Source: an uncultured Bacteroidota bacterium (GTDB lineage: Bacteria > Bacteroidota > Bacteroidia > Bacteroidales > 4484-276). Taken from it: 41,782 nt of DNA. The translations under genes and the position numbers were made by a program. Below are positions 16,251 through 24,465 of the stretch, piece after piece. The notes beneath the pieces were generated by a model that searched no databases, was not told the DNA's origin, and worked only from the letters and a program-made list of their open reading frames with translations. Within the stretch, counting starts at the first letter, position 1. Each line of letters begins with the position of its first letter. The DNA lies in the NCBI GenBank assembly GCA_903944895.1, contig CAJATL010000098.1, forward strand, positions 1-41,782. Direction: 5' to 3'.

Positions 16251-17279
16251 ATGAATAAAATTTTGGTCACCGGAGGCACCGGATACATTGGTTCACATAC
16301 TGTTGTTGAGCTACAGCAAAAAGGTTATGACGTAATTATCGTCGACAACTTATCAAATTCACAAATTGAAGTTCTCGATAATATTACCGCAATTACCGGC
16401 ATTAAACCTCAGTTTGAGCAATTCGACCTCACCGATGCTCCCAAAACTGCTGATTTCTTTTTTCGTCACAACGACATAAAAGCAATTATTCATTTTGCTG
16501 CTTTTAAAGCGGTGGGTGAATCAGTTGACAAACCTTTGATGTATTACCGGAACAACCTGGTTTCGCTTATGAATATTTTGCAGGGAATGAGCTATAATAA
16601 CATCCCCAACATTGTATTTTCGTCGTCGTGCACGGTTTATGGCCAGCCGGAGCAATTGCCCGTGAGCGAAAACTCACCTATTTTGCCAGCCATGTCGCCA
16701 TACGGGAACACTAAACAAATTGCTGAAGAAATCATCCGCGACACCTTGAATTCAACAAAGTTAAACGCAACTTTACTCCGTTATTTTAATCCGATTGGCG
16801 CGCATGAGTCGGCTTTGATTGGAGAACTGCCGCTCGGTGTTCCAAATAACCTGATGCCTTTTATTACCCAGACAGCCATCGGAATCAGGCAACAGCTTAA
16901 AGTTTTTGGAGGCGATTATCCAACCCGCGATGGCACGGCTATCCGCGATTACATTCATGTAGTCGATCTGGCAAAAGCCCATGTTGTGGCCGTTGACCGG
17001 ATGTTGAACAAGAAAAGCAAAAAAAATCTCGAGATTTTCAATCTTGGAACCGGAAATGGCTATTCAGTTCTTGAAGTAATCAACAGTTTTGAAAAAACAA
17101 CAGGCCAGAAACTAAATTACATCGTTGTTGAACGTCGTCCTGGCGACATCACCGAAATCTGGGCCGACACCGAATTTGCAAACAACGAGTTGGGCTGGAA
17201 AGCTGAACAGGGCGTTGATGAAATGACACTTTCGGCCTGGAAATGGGAATTGGCTCTGGAGGCAAGAAAACGTAGTTAA
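16251..17279 (+). CDS. galE: UDP-glucose 4-epimerase
   Basis: Interconverts UDP-Glc/UDP-Gal, and often the GlcNAc/GalNAc forms. The 342-residue extended SDR has the GGTGYIGS NAD motif (8-15), HFAAFKAVGES, the catalytic Y151-xxx-K155 in SPYGNTK with Ser125/126 in FSSSCTVYG, and RYFNPIGAH. The length matches standard GalE. It is separated from rfbB by 30 bp and has its own promoter after a terminator. It supplies nucleotide sugars for the surface polysaccharide suggested by neighbouring genes. Confidence 0.95.
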   Translation: MNKILVTGGTGYIGSHTVVELQQKGYDVIIVDNLSNSQIEVLDNITAITGIKPQFEQFDLTDAPKTADFFFRHNDIKAIIHFAAFKAVGESVDKPLMYYRNNLVSLMNILQGMSYNNIPNIVFSSSCTVYGQPEQLPVSENSPILPAMSPYGNTKQIAEEIIRDTLNSTKLNATLLRYFNPIGAHESALIGELPLGVPNNLMPFITQTAIGIRQQLKVFGGDYPTRDGTAIRDYIHVVDLAKAHVVAVDRMLNKKSKKNLEIFNLGTGNGYSVLEVINSFEKTTGQKLNYIVVERRPGDITEIWADTEFANNELGWKAEQGVDEMTLSAWKWELALEARKRS

Positions 17280-17309
17280 AAATATCTGAAAATATTTAAA
17301 CATTATATT

Positions 17310-18374
17310 ATGGAAACATACAAAAAAACTTTAATGGTCACCGGCGGAGCAGGATTTATCGGCTCACATGTGGTGCGTTTATTCGTAAATAAGTACCCCG
17401 AATACCGCATTGTAAATGTTGATAAACTCACCTATGCCGGCAACCTGGCCAATTTGAAGGATATCGAAGGCAAAAAGAACTATAAATTTGTGAAGGCCGA
17501 TATTGTGGATGCCGAAGAAATGCAAAAACTTTTCACGGTTTACAAATTTGACGGCGTAATTCATCTTGCTGCTGAATCGCACGTTGACCGCTCCATCGCG
17601 AGCCCAAGCGAGTTTATCTACACCAACATTGTTGGTACTGCAAATTTGCTAAACGCTGCGAAATTCCACTGGGCTGATAATCCGGAAGGCAAATTATTTT
17701 ATCATGTTTCGACCGATGAAGTTTATGGCTCACTTGGTGAAACCGGATATTTCCTGGAAACCACTCCTTACGACCCACGAAGCCCGTATTCGGCATCCAA
17801 AGCCAGCTCCGACCACTTAGTGAGAGCGTATTTTCATACCTTTAATCTTCCGGTTAAGATTTCGAACTGCTCCAATAATTATGGCTCCTTCCAGTTTCCT
17901 GAGAAGCTGATACCGCTTTTTATTCATAATATCCAAAATAACAAAGCTTTGCCGGTTTATGGAAAAGGTGCAAATATCCGTGATTGGCTTTATGTTGTCG
18001 ATCATGCGGTGGCAATTGATGAAATTTATCATCGCGGAAAAGTGGGCGAAACCTACAATATTGGCGGCCATAACGAATGGAAAAATCTTGACCTGATAAA
18101 ATTGCTTTGCAAAATTATGGACAGGAAACTTGGCCGTGAAGCCGGAACTTCCGAAAAGCTGATAAAATACGTTAAAGACCGCGCCGGACACGACATGCGC
18201 TACGCCATTGATAGTTCAAAACTTCAAAAAGAATTAGGCTGGAAACCTTCACTTCAGTTTGAAGAAGGCCTCGAACTTACCGTGGATTGGTACCTCGAAA
18301 ACGCCGAATGGCTCGAAAATGTAACTTCGGGCGATTACCAGAAATATTACGAAGAACAATATGTAAATCGTTGA
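17310..18374 (+). CDS. rfbB: dTDP-glucose 4,6-dehydratase
   Basis: Makes dTDP-4-keto-6-deoxyglucose, precursor of rhamnose and many 6-deoxy amino sugars. The 354-residue protein has GGAGFIGSH (12-20), HLAAESHVDRS, the catalytic T135-D136-E137 of STDEVYG, and Y160-xxx-K164 in SPYSASK. rfbA, rfbC and rfbD are not in the window. The last 134 bp, plus the downstream terminator, are duplicated at 22246-22440 with a few mostly synonymous differences. Confidence 0.95.
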   Translation: METYKKTLMVTGGAGFIGSHVVRLFVNKYPEYRIVNVDKLTYAGNLANLKDIEGKKNYKFVKADIVDAEEMQKLFTVYKFDGVIHLAAESHVDRSIASPSEFIYTNIVGTANLLNAAKFHWADNPEGKLFYHVSTDEVYGSLGETGYFLETTPYDPRSPYSASKASSDHLVRAYFHTFNLPVKISNCSNNYGSFQFPEKLIPLFIHNIQNNKALPVYGKGANIRDWLYVVDHAVAIDEIYHRGKVGETYNIGGHNEWKNLDLIKLLCKIMDRKLGREAGTSEKLIKYVKDRAGHDMRYAIDSSKLQKELGWKPSLQFEEGLELTVDWYLENAEWLENVTSGDYQKYYEEQYVNR

Positions 18375-18436
18375 TTGCAAATATTTTAAAATAAAAACGA
18401 CCGGTATCTCTGCAATGAAATACCGGTCGTTTTTTT
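18241..18436 (+). repeat. Direct repeat copy A: rfbB 3' end plus terminator
   Basis: The last 134 bp of rfbB and the hairpin after it recur at 22246-22440. Over the 134 coding bp I count 8 mismatches and no gaps. The hairpin arms are identical in both copies; the sequence between stop codon and hairpin is less alike. Confidence 0.9.
18393..18436. terminator. Bidirectional terminator A between rfbB and the 827-residue secreted protein
   Basis: The arm AAAACGACCGGTAT pairs with ATACCGGTCGTTTT, with T runs on both strands. It lies between convergent genes and should serve both. Confidence 0.85.
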
Positions 18437-18484
18437 TGTTAAACATTTCCAAAAAACTCTACGATTGTAAAAAACCTTGGAAAC

Positions 18485-20968
18485 TTACTTCAACAAAATA
18501 AGTTTTTTAACATCGCTAAAACTACCGCTTTGCATTTTATAGAAGTAAATGCCGGGTGCAAGCTGCGAAGCATCCAACTCGATTTCATAGTTGCCCGTTG
18601 CCTTCCATTCATCTACGAGTGTAGCCACTTCCTGTCCACTTAAATTATAAATTGCCAGTTTTGTCAGACAGCCCTGATTGCCGGAACCGGTTTGCGGTTC
18701 TTGGATGCCAATCTGGTATTTTATAAATGTGGCAGGTTTAAATGGGTTTGGATAATTCTGGGAGAGTGAAGATTTTGTTGGTATCACCTGATCCGGGTTT
18801 TCTGAGCTTTGCTCAGTGGTCGTTTCTCCTGAAACAGGTTCTCCAGGATCAGGATTAGAAGTTGACCCAATAGTGGCACCATTCACATATTTAACGTAAG
18901 TAACAGCATACGTAACACACCATGTGTTCTGTGTCAGAGCACTATCATGTAGCCACCAGTTATTAATTCCTTCGACAGGATTTATCCAATAAGTAACAAA
19001 ATTAAGCTTAGCAACATCAGTAGGGTAAAAAGCCGGGTTCAGCCTTGTTGAACATTTAATATCATTCCCAACACTTGTAGTCGTTGTTAATGAATAATCA
19101 AAACTACCATCAAAGCCAACATCAAACATTTCGCCCAGTTCTGCGCCTAAATTTAATTTTGCAGTAATTTTATTCGTATTAGATTCTGATTGATCAATCG
19201 TAATTGCTGTACTTGAATAGGAGCCTCCAGTCCATGAGGTACTTGTATTCCCAAAGCTTTTGGAATTAAATGAAGGGAAAGAAATACCTGCCCGGTTATG
19301 ATAGGTTGCCGGATCCCCGGGATTTAAACCCTGTCCTATTTCTACCGATTTCAGATCGTAATAGGGTTCTGTCATATAATAATTGTATGTTGAATCAATC
19401 AGGGTGCCATGCACATCGTGTATCATGTAAAAAGCGCGGTTAATTACTGGCGCCAAAGTGATGTAATACCCCAAGGCTGAGTCCTGAGCATATATCGTAA
19501 TGGTATTTGTTGTTGTTTTGGTAAATTCAGTACCCCATACTTGTCCAAAAGCAGCACTTAATCCTGCTTTAAAACAACCGGCATTGACGTTCACTTCTCC
19601 CTCGACATCATAGCCAATTTCAGTTGAGGTTGACGTGCCGCTTGATGTTGAAAACTCCACCTCTGAAATCTCTTCAGTACCCCAAAGGTAATTGTCAGGC
19701 ACATTACCAAGGTCGTTCAGATAGAATGGTGGCGGACCTTCGACATAACCAATATACTGGGTGTTTTCGGGGCCCCCAAGAGTTTGTGTCATTTCTTTTG
19801 AAGGGTCATAGACCAATTTGTCTGTTTCTGCCCAGGCACAGTTCATCGGCCAGTCCCAGTCATTATACCCGCAGTAAATGAGGCACATAAACTGCCTGAC
19901 ATTTAACTCATCGGTAACAGCGAAATTGATGGCACACAAGTTAAAATATTCGTGCGCCCAAAGGTAATTCTGCTTTACCAGGTTGTCTTCCTGTTTTGTC
20001 CAGGAACCGCCTTCCTTCGATTGCCAGCGCTGTATCCTGTAACGGCAATATCCGTTATCCTTGTTGTCGAGTTTCAGAAATGCCTGAACACAATGGCCGG
20101 TGCTACCAGGATCGCCCGTTACAGTACCTTCAATAAGCACAACTGACTGATAATTCCTTTCTGTCGAAATTACCACATCTGAAATCTGGTTGTAATTGCC
20201 ATTATCGTCGAAGGAGCAATCAACCGTACGCGGGTGCTTGTTTCCATCAATATAAACATACTTCAGTTTTGATTTCCGGGTGCCATTATCTGAATAGATT
20301 TGAGAAATTGCCGAAACCACTCCATAAGTGCTGTTAGCCCCATTATTACCAACTATCCCACCGTGATTATTATCATGAAAATAACTCCAGGTATTGAGGT
20401 CGGTAGTTGTAAAAATATCGATAAAACCCCAATAGTTTTGTGTAACCAGACAGAGCCTGTCATCTACCACCACAGCGGCCATGCCATATCCGAGTCTTTT
20501 GCTCCCGGTATTTGAAAAGTCACCCGGAAGATCTACCAAAGGTCCCCAGGTATCAGCTCCTGAATTATACGCCGAATAGCTTATTCCGTTCGAAGTGTTG
20601 CCGACAAATAAATAGAGGACATTATTAAAAACGACCGCTGCCGGCTGCCATTCAAATATCCCCAGATCATTAAGGTTTGTGATACCATTTGTTTTTACCT
20701 GGGACCAGTCTATTGTACCTACCCCTTTATTGGTAAGTTTTCTTAACGAAATCTGACCTTTGCCTCCATTCTGGTAATTTGAAAAATGAAACACCTGGTC
20801 TCCAAAGCTTACGGTTGCCATTCCTTTGATATAAAATGGCTCCATGGCATCTATCGCGGTTTGTCCTGTAAACCAGCCCTTATCAGGTGTATTCCAGTTA
20901 GTAGCTGATAACCATAAAGGAACCAGCATTAAAAATGCTGCCAGAAACCTTAGTTTAATTTTTTTCAT
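18485..20968 (-). CDS. Type IX-secreted multidomain protein: beta-propeller-like front, pore-former-like centre
   Basis: An 827-residue exported protein of unrecognised family. It has a signal peptide (about 1-22). Residues about 30-430 contain repeated W/Y-rich strands (AAVVFNNVLYLFVG, MAAVVVDDRLCLVTQ) of a kelch-, sialidase- or lectin-type beta-propeller. Residues about 440-690 are Ser/Thr/Asn/Gly-rich alternating strands (TSTEIGYDVEGEVNVNAG, FTKTTTNTITIYAQ, TSWTGGSYSSTAITI, FDYSLTTTTSVG) that recall aerolysin/ETX-type stem regions. The tail (about 735-827; SQNYPNPFKPATFIKYQI, then GIYFYKMQSG) is a type A T9SS sorting domain. It follows an outer-membrane protein gene by 36 bp. The export route is well supported; the toxin idea is an inference from strand pattern only. 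An adhesin or glycan-binding protein is an alternative. Confidence 0.6.
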   Translation of the reverse strand: MKKIKLRFLAAFLMLVPLWLSATNWNTPDKGWFTGQTAIDAMEPFYIKGMATVSFGDQVFHFSNYQNGGKGQISLRKLTNKGVGTIDWSQVKTNGITNLNDLGIFEWQPAAVVFNNVLYLFVGNTSNGISYSAYNSGADTWGPLVDLPGDFSNTGSKRLGYGMAAVVVDDRLCLVTQNYWGFIDIFTTTDLNTWSYFHDNNHGGIVGNNGANSTYGVVSAISQIYSDNGTRKSKLKYVYIDGNKHPRTVDCSFDDNGNYNQISDVVISTERNYQSVVLIEGTVTGDPGSTGHCVQAFLKLDNKDNGYCRYRIQRWQSKEGGSWTKQEDNLVKQNYLWAHEYFNLCAINFAVTDELNVRQFMCLIYCGYNDWDWPMNCAWAETDKLVYDPSKEMTQTLGGPENTQYIGYVEGPPPFYLNDLGNVPDNYLWGTEEISEVEFSTSSGTSTSTEIGYDVEGEVNVNAGCFKAGLSAAFGQVWGTEFTKTTTNTITIYAQDSALGYYITLAPVINRAFYMIHDVHGTLIDSTYNYYMTEPYYDLKSVEIGQGLNPGDPATYHNRAGISFPSFNSKSFGNTSTSWTGGSYSSTAITIDQSESNTNKITAKLNLGAELGEMFDVGFDGSFDYSLTTTTSVGNDIKCSTRLNPAFYPTDVAKLNFVTYWINPVEGINNWWLHDSALTQNTWCVTYAVTYVKYVNGATIGSTSNPDPGEPVSGETTTEQSSENPDQVIPTKSSLSQNYPNPFKPATFIKYQIGIQEPQTGSGNQGCLTKLAIYNLSGQEVATLVDEWKATGNYEIELDASQLAPGIYFYKMQSGSFSDVKKLILLK

Positions 20969-21004
20969 TGTTTATTCTCCTGTTAGTTTCATTTAGTTTA
21001 GTCA

Positions 21005-21904
21005 TTATAATACGATTCTTAATCCAAGGTTGGCTCTTACCGGGTTTGGAAATGAGCTACGGACATACATTGCCAGATTTTTATTGAAGCAATAGTCGAG
21101 TCCTGCAATTCCGTAAATGGCAGATCCTCTGAAATGGGAGTCAAATTCGGTATAGTTGAACACTTCATTGCCTGAGTCGTTGGTTGTTAGGATTTTTTCT
21201 TCGTGAACCGAATTCACAAATTGTTGCGTAAAGCCAACGCCAATGTACGGTTGAAGTTTTTTATAGTGGTATGCCAGTACAAGGTTTACTTCGTAATACA
21301 TCGATTTTAAACCGGACGAGGTAACATCTTCACCTGAAGTATTATCAACGGCTACCGAACCGGTGGTGCAATAATTATAAGAGACCAATGCCATAGCTGC
21401 AAATTTATCGTTTATGGCCTTTTTGTAATCAACTGCTAAACCCAGTGTAAGCGCAGGGTTATTGGTGTTGATGGTTTGCGTGTTTTCATCGGATATAAAA
21501 CTTTTGAAATTAACATGATTTACACCCAAATATCCGCTAATACCGAGACCCTCCATAGCCTGGTATCCTACTTTTATCCCGGTCATACTGTTGTTGTATT
21601 CGGTGTCGAAATTGTCATTGTACTCCTGGATTTCATCAGAGGTAAAATCGTAAGAGGATTCTCCTTGCCACAACTTATAGTGGTTGGTATGGGAAATAAG
21701 TTCCAACTTTTTAAAGCTGGAAAACTCATAAAAGGGAGTTAAAAAAAAGTCTCCTTTTTTTTGTGCGCCAAGGCTTGAACCATTTTCGGCACTGATCGCT
21801 GCCGGCATTGGCTGATTGCCCGATCCTGGGGACTGGGCTTTGCTGTTTAATGTAATTATCCCGGCGATTAAAACCAGGAATAAAATTGTTGTTTGTTTTT
21901 TCAT
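21005..21904 (-). CDS. Outer-membrane beta-barrel protein, partner of the 827-residue protein
   Basis: A 299-residue protein starting MKKQTTILFLVLIAGIITLN with cleavage near SKAQ. The mature part has about ten amphipathic strands (GDFFLTPFYEFSSF, TGIKVGYQAMEGLGISGYLG, YYEVNLVLAYHYKKLQPYIG) and ends in LGLRIVL, as in an OmpW/OmpA-like eight-to-ten-stranded barrel. I start at 21904; the frame opens at 21931 but adds only a polar stretch before the signal peptide. A TAATTTTG -7 element lies at 21951-21944. It is the first gene of a two-gene minus-strand unit inside the repeat-flanked segment. The function is unknown. Confidence 0.65.
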   Translation of the reverse strand: MKKQTTILFLVLIAGIITLNSKAQSPGSGNQPMPAAISAENGSSLGAQKKGDFFLTPFYEFSSFKKLELISHTNHYKLWQGESSYDFTSDEIQEYNDNFDTEYNNSMTGIKVGYQAMEGLGISGYLGVNHVNFKSFISDENTQTINTNNPALTLGLAVDYKKAINDKFAAMALVSYNYCTTGSVAVDNTSGEDVTSSGLKSMYYEVNLVLAYHYKKLQPYIGVGFTQQFVNSVHEEKILTTNDSGNEVFNYTEFDSHFRGSAIYGIAGLDYCFNKNLAMYVRSSFPNPVRANLGLRIVL

Positions 21905-21931
21905 AAATTCATCATTTTTAAATTTTCGCAA

Positions 21932-22245
21932 TATCTACCAGCGCAAAATTAGTGAAAAAAATTATTAACAGTTGGTTGACGTGCAAAAATAAAAACGAAA
22001 AAAATTAGAGGATTCAAAATGAGTGGTCGGAATTAAAATCCTGATAATCAATTGTGAATATATGTTGTTGTTTATCAAAAAAACCATTTAACCAGAAAGC
22101 TCAAAAAACAAGCGTTATTAACAATTTCGATTCGTTAGATTGCAAAAGTTTTGGTCAGAAAAATTGATTACAAATCATTAACTATGCTACTTTTTGTCGA
22201 AACGAACAGACCTGGATCAAACAAAACCCTTAACTGAATTTAGCC
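21932..22245. other. AT-rich spacer between the membrane protein gene and the rfbB fragment
   Basis: About 310 bp with no gene-like frame. It contains the candidate TAATTTTG promoter element (21951-21944, minus strand). The last 40 bp or so show faint, decayed similarity to rfbB upstream of the clear repeat (GAATTTAGCCGG against GAATTAGGCTGG). Otherwise I see nothing. Confidence 0.5.
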
Positions 22246-22379
22246 GGAAACCTTCTCTGCAGTTTGAAGAAGGCCTTGAGCTTACCGTAGATTGGTACTT
22301 CGAAAATGCCGAATGGCTCGAAAATGTAACTTCGGGCGATTACCAGAAATATTACGAAGAACAATACGTAAATCGTTGA
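22246..22379 (+). pseudogene. rfbB: Truncated rfbB 3' fragment
   Basis: Encodes the last 44 residues of RfbB (KPSLQFEEGLELTVDWY onward, ending YVNR and TGA) without the catalytic domain, so it cannot be an enzyme. Compared with the intact gene end (18241-18374) there are 8 substitutions in 134 bp, of which 7 are synonymous and one changes Leu to Phe. The synonymous bias means it diverged while still part of a working gene. It lies directly upstream of a terminator identical in its arms to the rfbB terminator. Confidence 0.9.
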
Positions 22380-22400
22380 TTTTTATCGAAAGTAAAATAA

Positions 22401-22440
22401 AAAACGACCGGTATCTTCACAATGAAATACCGGTCGTTTT
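22401..22440. terminator. Bidirectional terminator B
   Basis: AAAACGACCGGTAT at 22401-22414 pairs with ATACCGGTCGTTTT at 22427-22440. It ends 23 bp before the stop codon of the convergent T9SS cargo gene. Confidence 0.85.
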
Positions 22441-22463
22441 GTTTAAATTAAATTTTGAATCAT

Positions 22464-24344
22464 CTATTTAATCACTGAAACTTTTTGAACAAAAGTGCGG
22501 TCGCCAATGGTTAGCTGGATAAAATAAATCCCGTTTTCGAGGTTAGAACCTGAGAACTGAATTTTGTTTTCACCACCCTGGTATTGTTTTGCTTCTTCAC
22601 TATAAACCAGGCCTCCAAGCAAATTGTAAACATCAATTTTTACCATTTCAGGTTTTGTAATCGAGAAAACGATATTTGTAAGATTATTAAACGGATTTGG
22701 ATAAATACCAACATTTGCATCAACATTCAGATTGTCGATTCCAAGATAAGGATCAATTACATTATTGGCATTTAAAATCTCACCGGTTTCCATATCAATT
22801 AAAATTCCGATGATGGTAATTTTATCATAGTTCCATTCCTGGGGAATGGTGTATGTGTAATTATATGATTGTGTTGAACCGGCCATAATCGGATTTGGCA
22901 AACTGTTTTCGGTACCATAAGGCGTGTCCAGAATTGCCCGTGCTACATGGTCGTAGTGCATTTGTGCCGCAGGAATTGTTGAAGGCATAGTTTCGAACCC
23001 ACACATCTCGCCATTTCCACCACCAGCATAATAATTTGCCTGGTTCCACTGAGCAGTTGTTCCCCAGAGGCTGTCTTCGGTAATTACCACGCCAAACCTG
23101 AGTTCGCTATAAATATCAACAATAAATTCAGATTGAAGATCGAAATTTACAACCCTTGTTACCGGGTCCCAGCTATAATTTGCAATATCCACCGAAACAG
23201 GAGAAATGGCTTCCATTCGCTGTAAGTATCCGGCTTCAAAGTCTTTAGGATCCCAGTAATCACTGCCGGCCCTGTCGAGTGTTCCGCTGGGGTATCCCGG
23301 GAATTGAGGAATGATATCCTTAATTGCCGCATCATAAGCCGGAACAACCATCGGGTCGCCATTGTGAATGCTAACGCCAATCCAGGTTTCAGGATAAGTT
23401 TCGGCCATATAATCCATAAAACAAACCCCACGCACACACCAGCCGCACCACGTTCCGGTAACCTCTTCGGCAAATACTTTTCGTGTTGGTACGTAAGGAA
23501 GAACTCCTACCGGCTTTGACAAAGTATTATTTGCCGGGTTAAGATCCTCGCCACCATTAACATTTTCGATAGTTACAACTACCTCAAAAGTTCCAATTTC
23601 AGCAAAATTAATGGGCGTTTCAGAAGTAAAATTATAGGATTCGCCTAATGCCAGATTTAAACCTGTAACCTGATAAACCTCCGCTGCGCCAGCTCCAACA
23701 GTGTAGGAAACATCAAAAGAATTTATGTTGTTTGATCCAAAATTGATCACTGTGCCTGTTAAGGTTGCATTTCCGCCAAGCTGCAGATAAGCAGGAAGTT
23801 TTATCGATTTAAGCTCGGCATCCAGTTGAAGCGGACAAAACAGCCGGATATCATCCACAAACCAATAATCAAGGTTGTCTAATTTACCGTTGATATAGAA
23901 ACTAAACTGAAAATCGGCATGATTAAAATCCGCAATATCAATAATAATAGTTTCGGGGCCAACATTTGATCCCGGAATAATTTCCCAAACAGATTCCCAT
24001 TCGCCGCCTCCATACCTGATAGCAGCGCCAATTGAAGGGCCATAACCCCAATGATCATCATAAAAATGATCGAAAGAAAGTTTTACTGAACCTGAGCCTG
24101 TTAAATCAACCACGGGGGAGATTAATCTTGTTACCGAAACCAGATAGAAATGAGTAAACATGCCTTCGGGGGCTGTATCGCCAGCTTCATTTCCTTCATT
24201 AACCGACCATTGAGCAGGCAGGCCTTCGATTGTCCAGTCGGTAGGTGGCATTTGGCCACTACTAAAGTCTTGTGTCAAATAAACCTGCCCGTACGATACG
24301 AATGTAAAGAACATAAGCAAAGCGAAAAAGGAGTTTTTCATCAT
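22464..24344 (-). CDS. T9SS cargo: anchor-J/MAM-like, CARDB-like and Omp28/thioredoxin-like domains (copy 1)
   Basis: A 626-residue secreted protein. It has a signal peptide (1-19). Residues about 22-170 form a jelly-roll 'choice-of-anchor J'-type domain (DFSSGQMPPTDWTIEG, then SFDHFYDD, WFVDDIRLF). Residues about 172-280 form an Ig-like CARDB-type domain (TLTGTVINFGSNNINSFDVSY, truncated here to its motif core). From about 285 to 440 there is an Omp28-like thioredoxin-fold domain with C300-G-W-C303. The tail from about 545 is a T9SS type A sorting domain (NVGIYPNPFNNLTNIVF). The CxxC suggests redox or disulfide chemistry outside the cell, but substrate and role are unknown. A near copy follows upstream at 24466-26346. 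Confidence 0.8.
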   Translation of the reverse strand: MMKNSFFALLMFFTFVSYGQVYLTQDFSSGQMPPTDWTIEGLPAQWSVNEGNEAGDTAPEGMFTHFYLVSVTRLISPVVDLTGSGSVKLSFDHFYDDHWGYGPSIGAAIRYGGGEWESVWEIIPGSNVGPETIIIDIADFNHADFQFSFYINGKLDNLDYWFVDDIRLFCPLQLDAELKSIKLPAYLQLGGNATLTGTVINFGSNNINSFDVSYTVGAGAAEVYQVTGLNLALGESYNFTSETPINFAEIGTFEVVVTIENVNGGEDLNPANNTLSKPVGVLPYVPTRKVFAEEVTGTWCGWCVRGVCFMDYMAETYPETWIGVSIHNGDPMVVPAYDAAIKDIIPQFPGYPSGTLDRAGSDYWDPKDFEAGYLQRMEAISPVSVDIANYSWDPVTRVVNFDLQSEFIVDIYSELRFGVVITEDSLWGTTAQWNQANYYAGGGNGEMCGFETMPSTIPAAQMHYDHVARAILDTPYGTENSLPNPIMAGSTQSYNYTYTIPQEWNYDKITIIGILIDMETGEILNANNVIDPYLGIDNLNVDANVGIYPNPFNNLTNIVFSITKPEMVKIDVYNLLGGLVYSEEAKQYQGGENKIQFSGSNLENGIYFIQLTIGDRTFVQKVSVIK

Positions 24345-24404
24345 ACCCTATATTTATTTGAGGAAAATCACTAAAAAATAAAATTCAATGAATCGATTTA
24401 AAAG

Positions 24405-24449
24405 AAAAACGACCGTTATCACAGAAAAGAAATAACGGTCGTTTTTTTT
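24405..24449. terminator. Bidirectional terminator C, covarying with A and B
   Basis: AAAAACGACCGTTAT pairs with ATAACGGTCGTTTTT. Compared with hairpins A and B, one G-to-T change in the left arm is matched by a C-to-A change in the right arm, so pairing is kept. It lies 17-20 bp past the stop of the second cargo gene, mirroring B. Confidence 0.85.
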
Positions 24450-24465
24450 GGGAGGTTTCAAAAAC

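Larger units (their letters stand above)
22246..22440 (+). repeat. Direct repeat copy B: rfbB 3' end plus terminator
   Basis: Second copy of the 18241-18436 unit. The two copies bracket the 827-residue secreted protein and the outer-membrane protein (about 3.8 kb between repeats). Confidence 0.9.

Noticed and set aside
22194-22379. A 61-residue open frame as a functional small gene
   Set aside because: Its last 44 residues are the RfbB C-terminus without a catalytic domain, and the first part is not conserved; it is a gene fragment.
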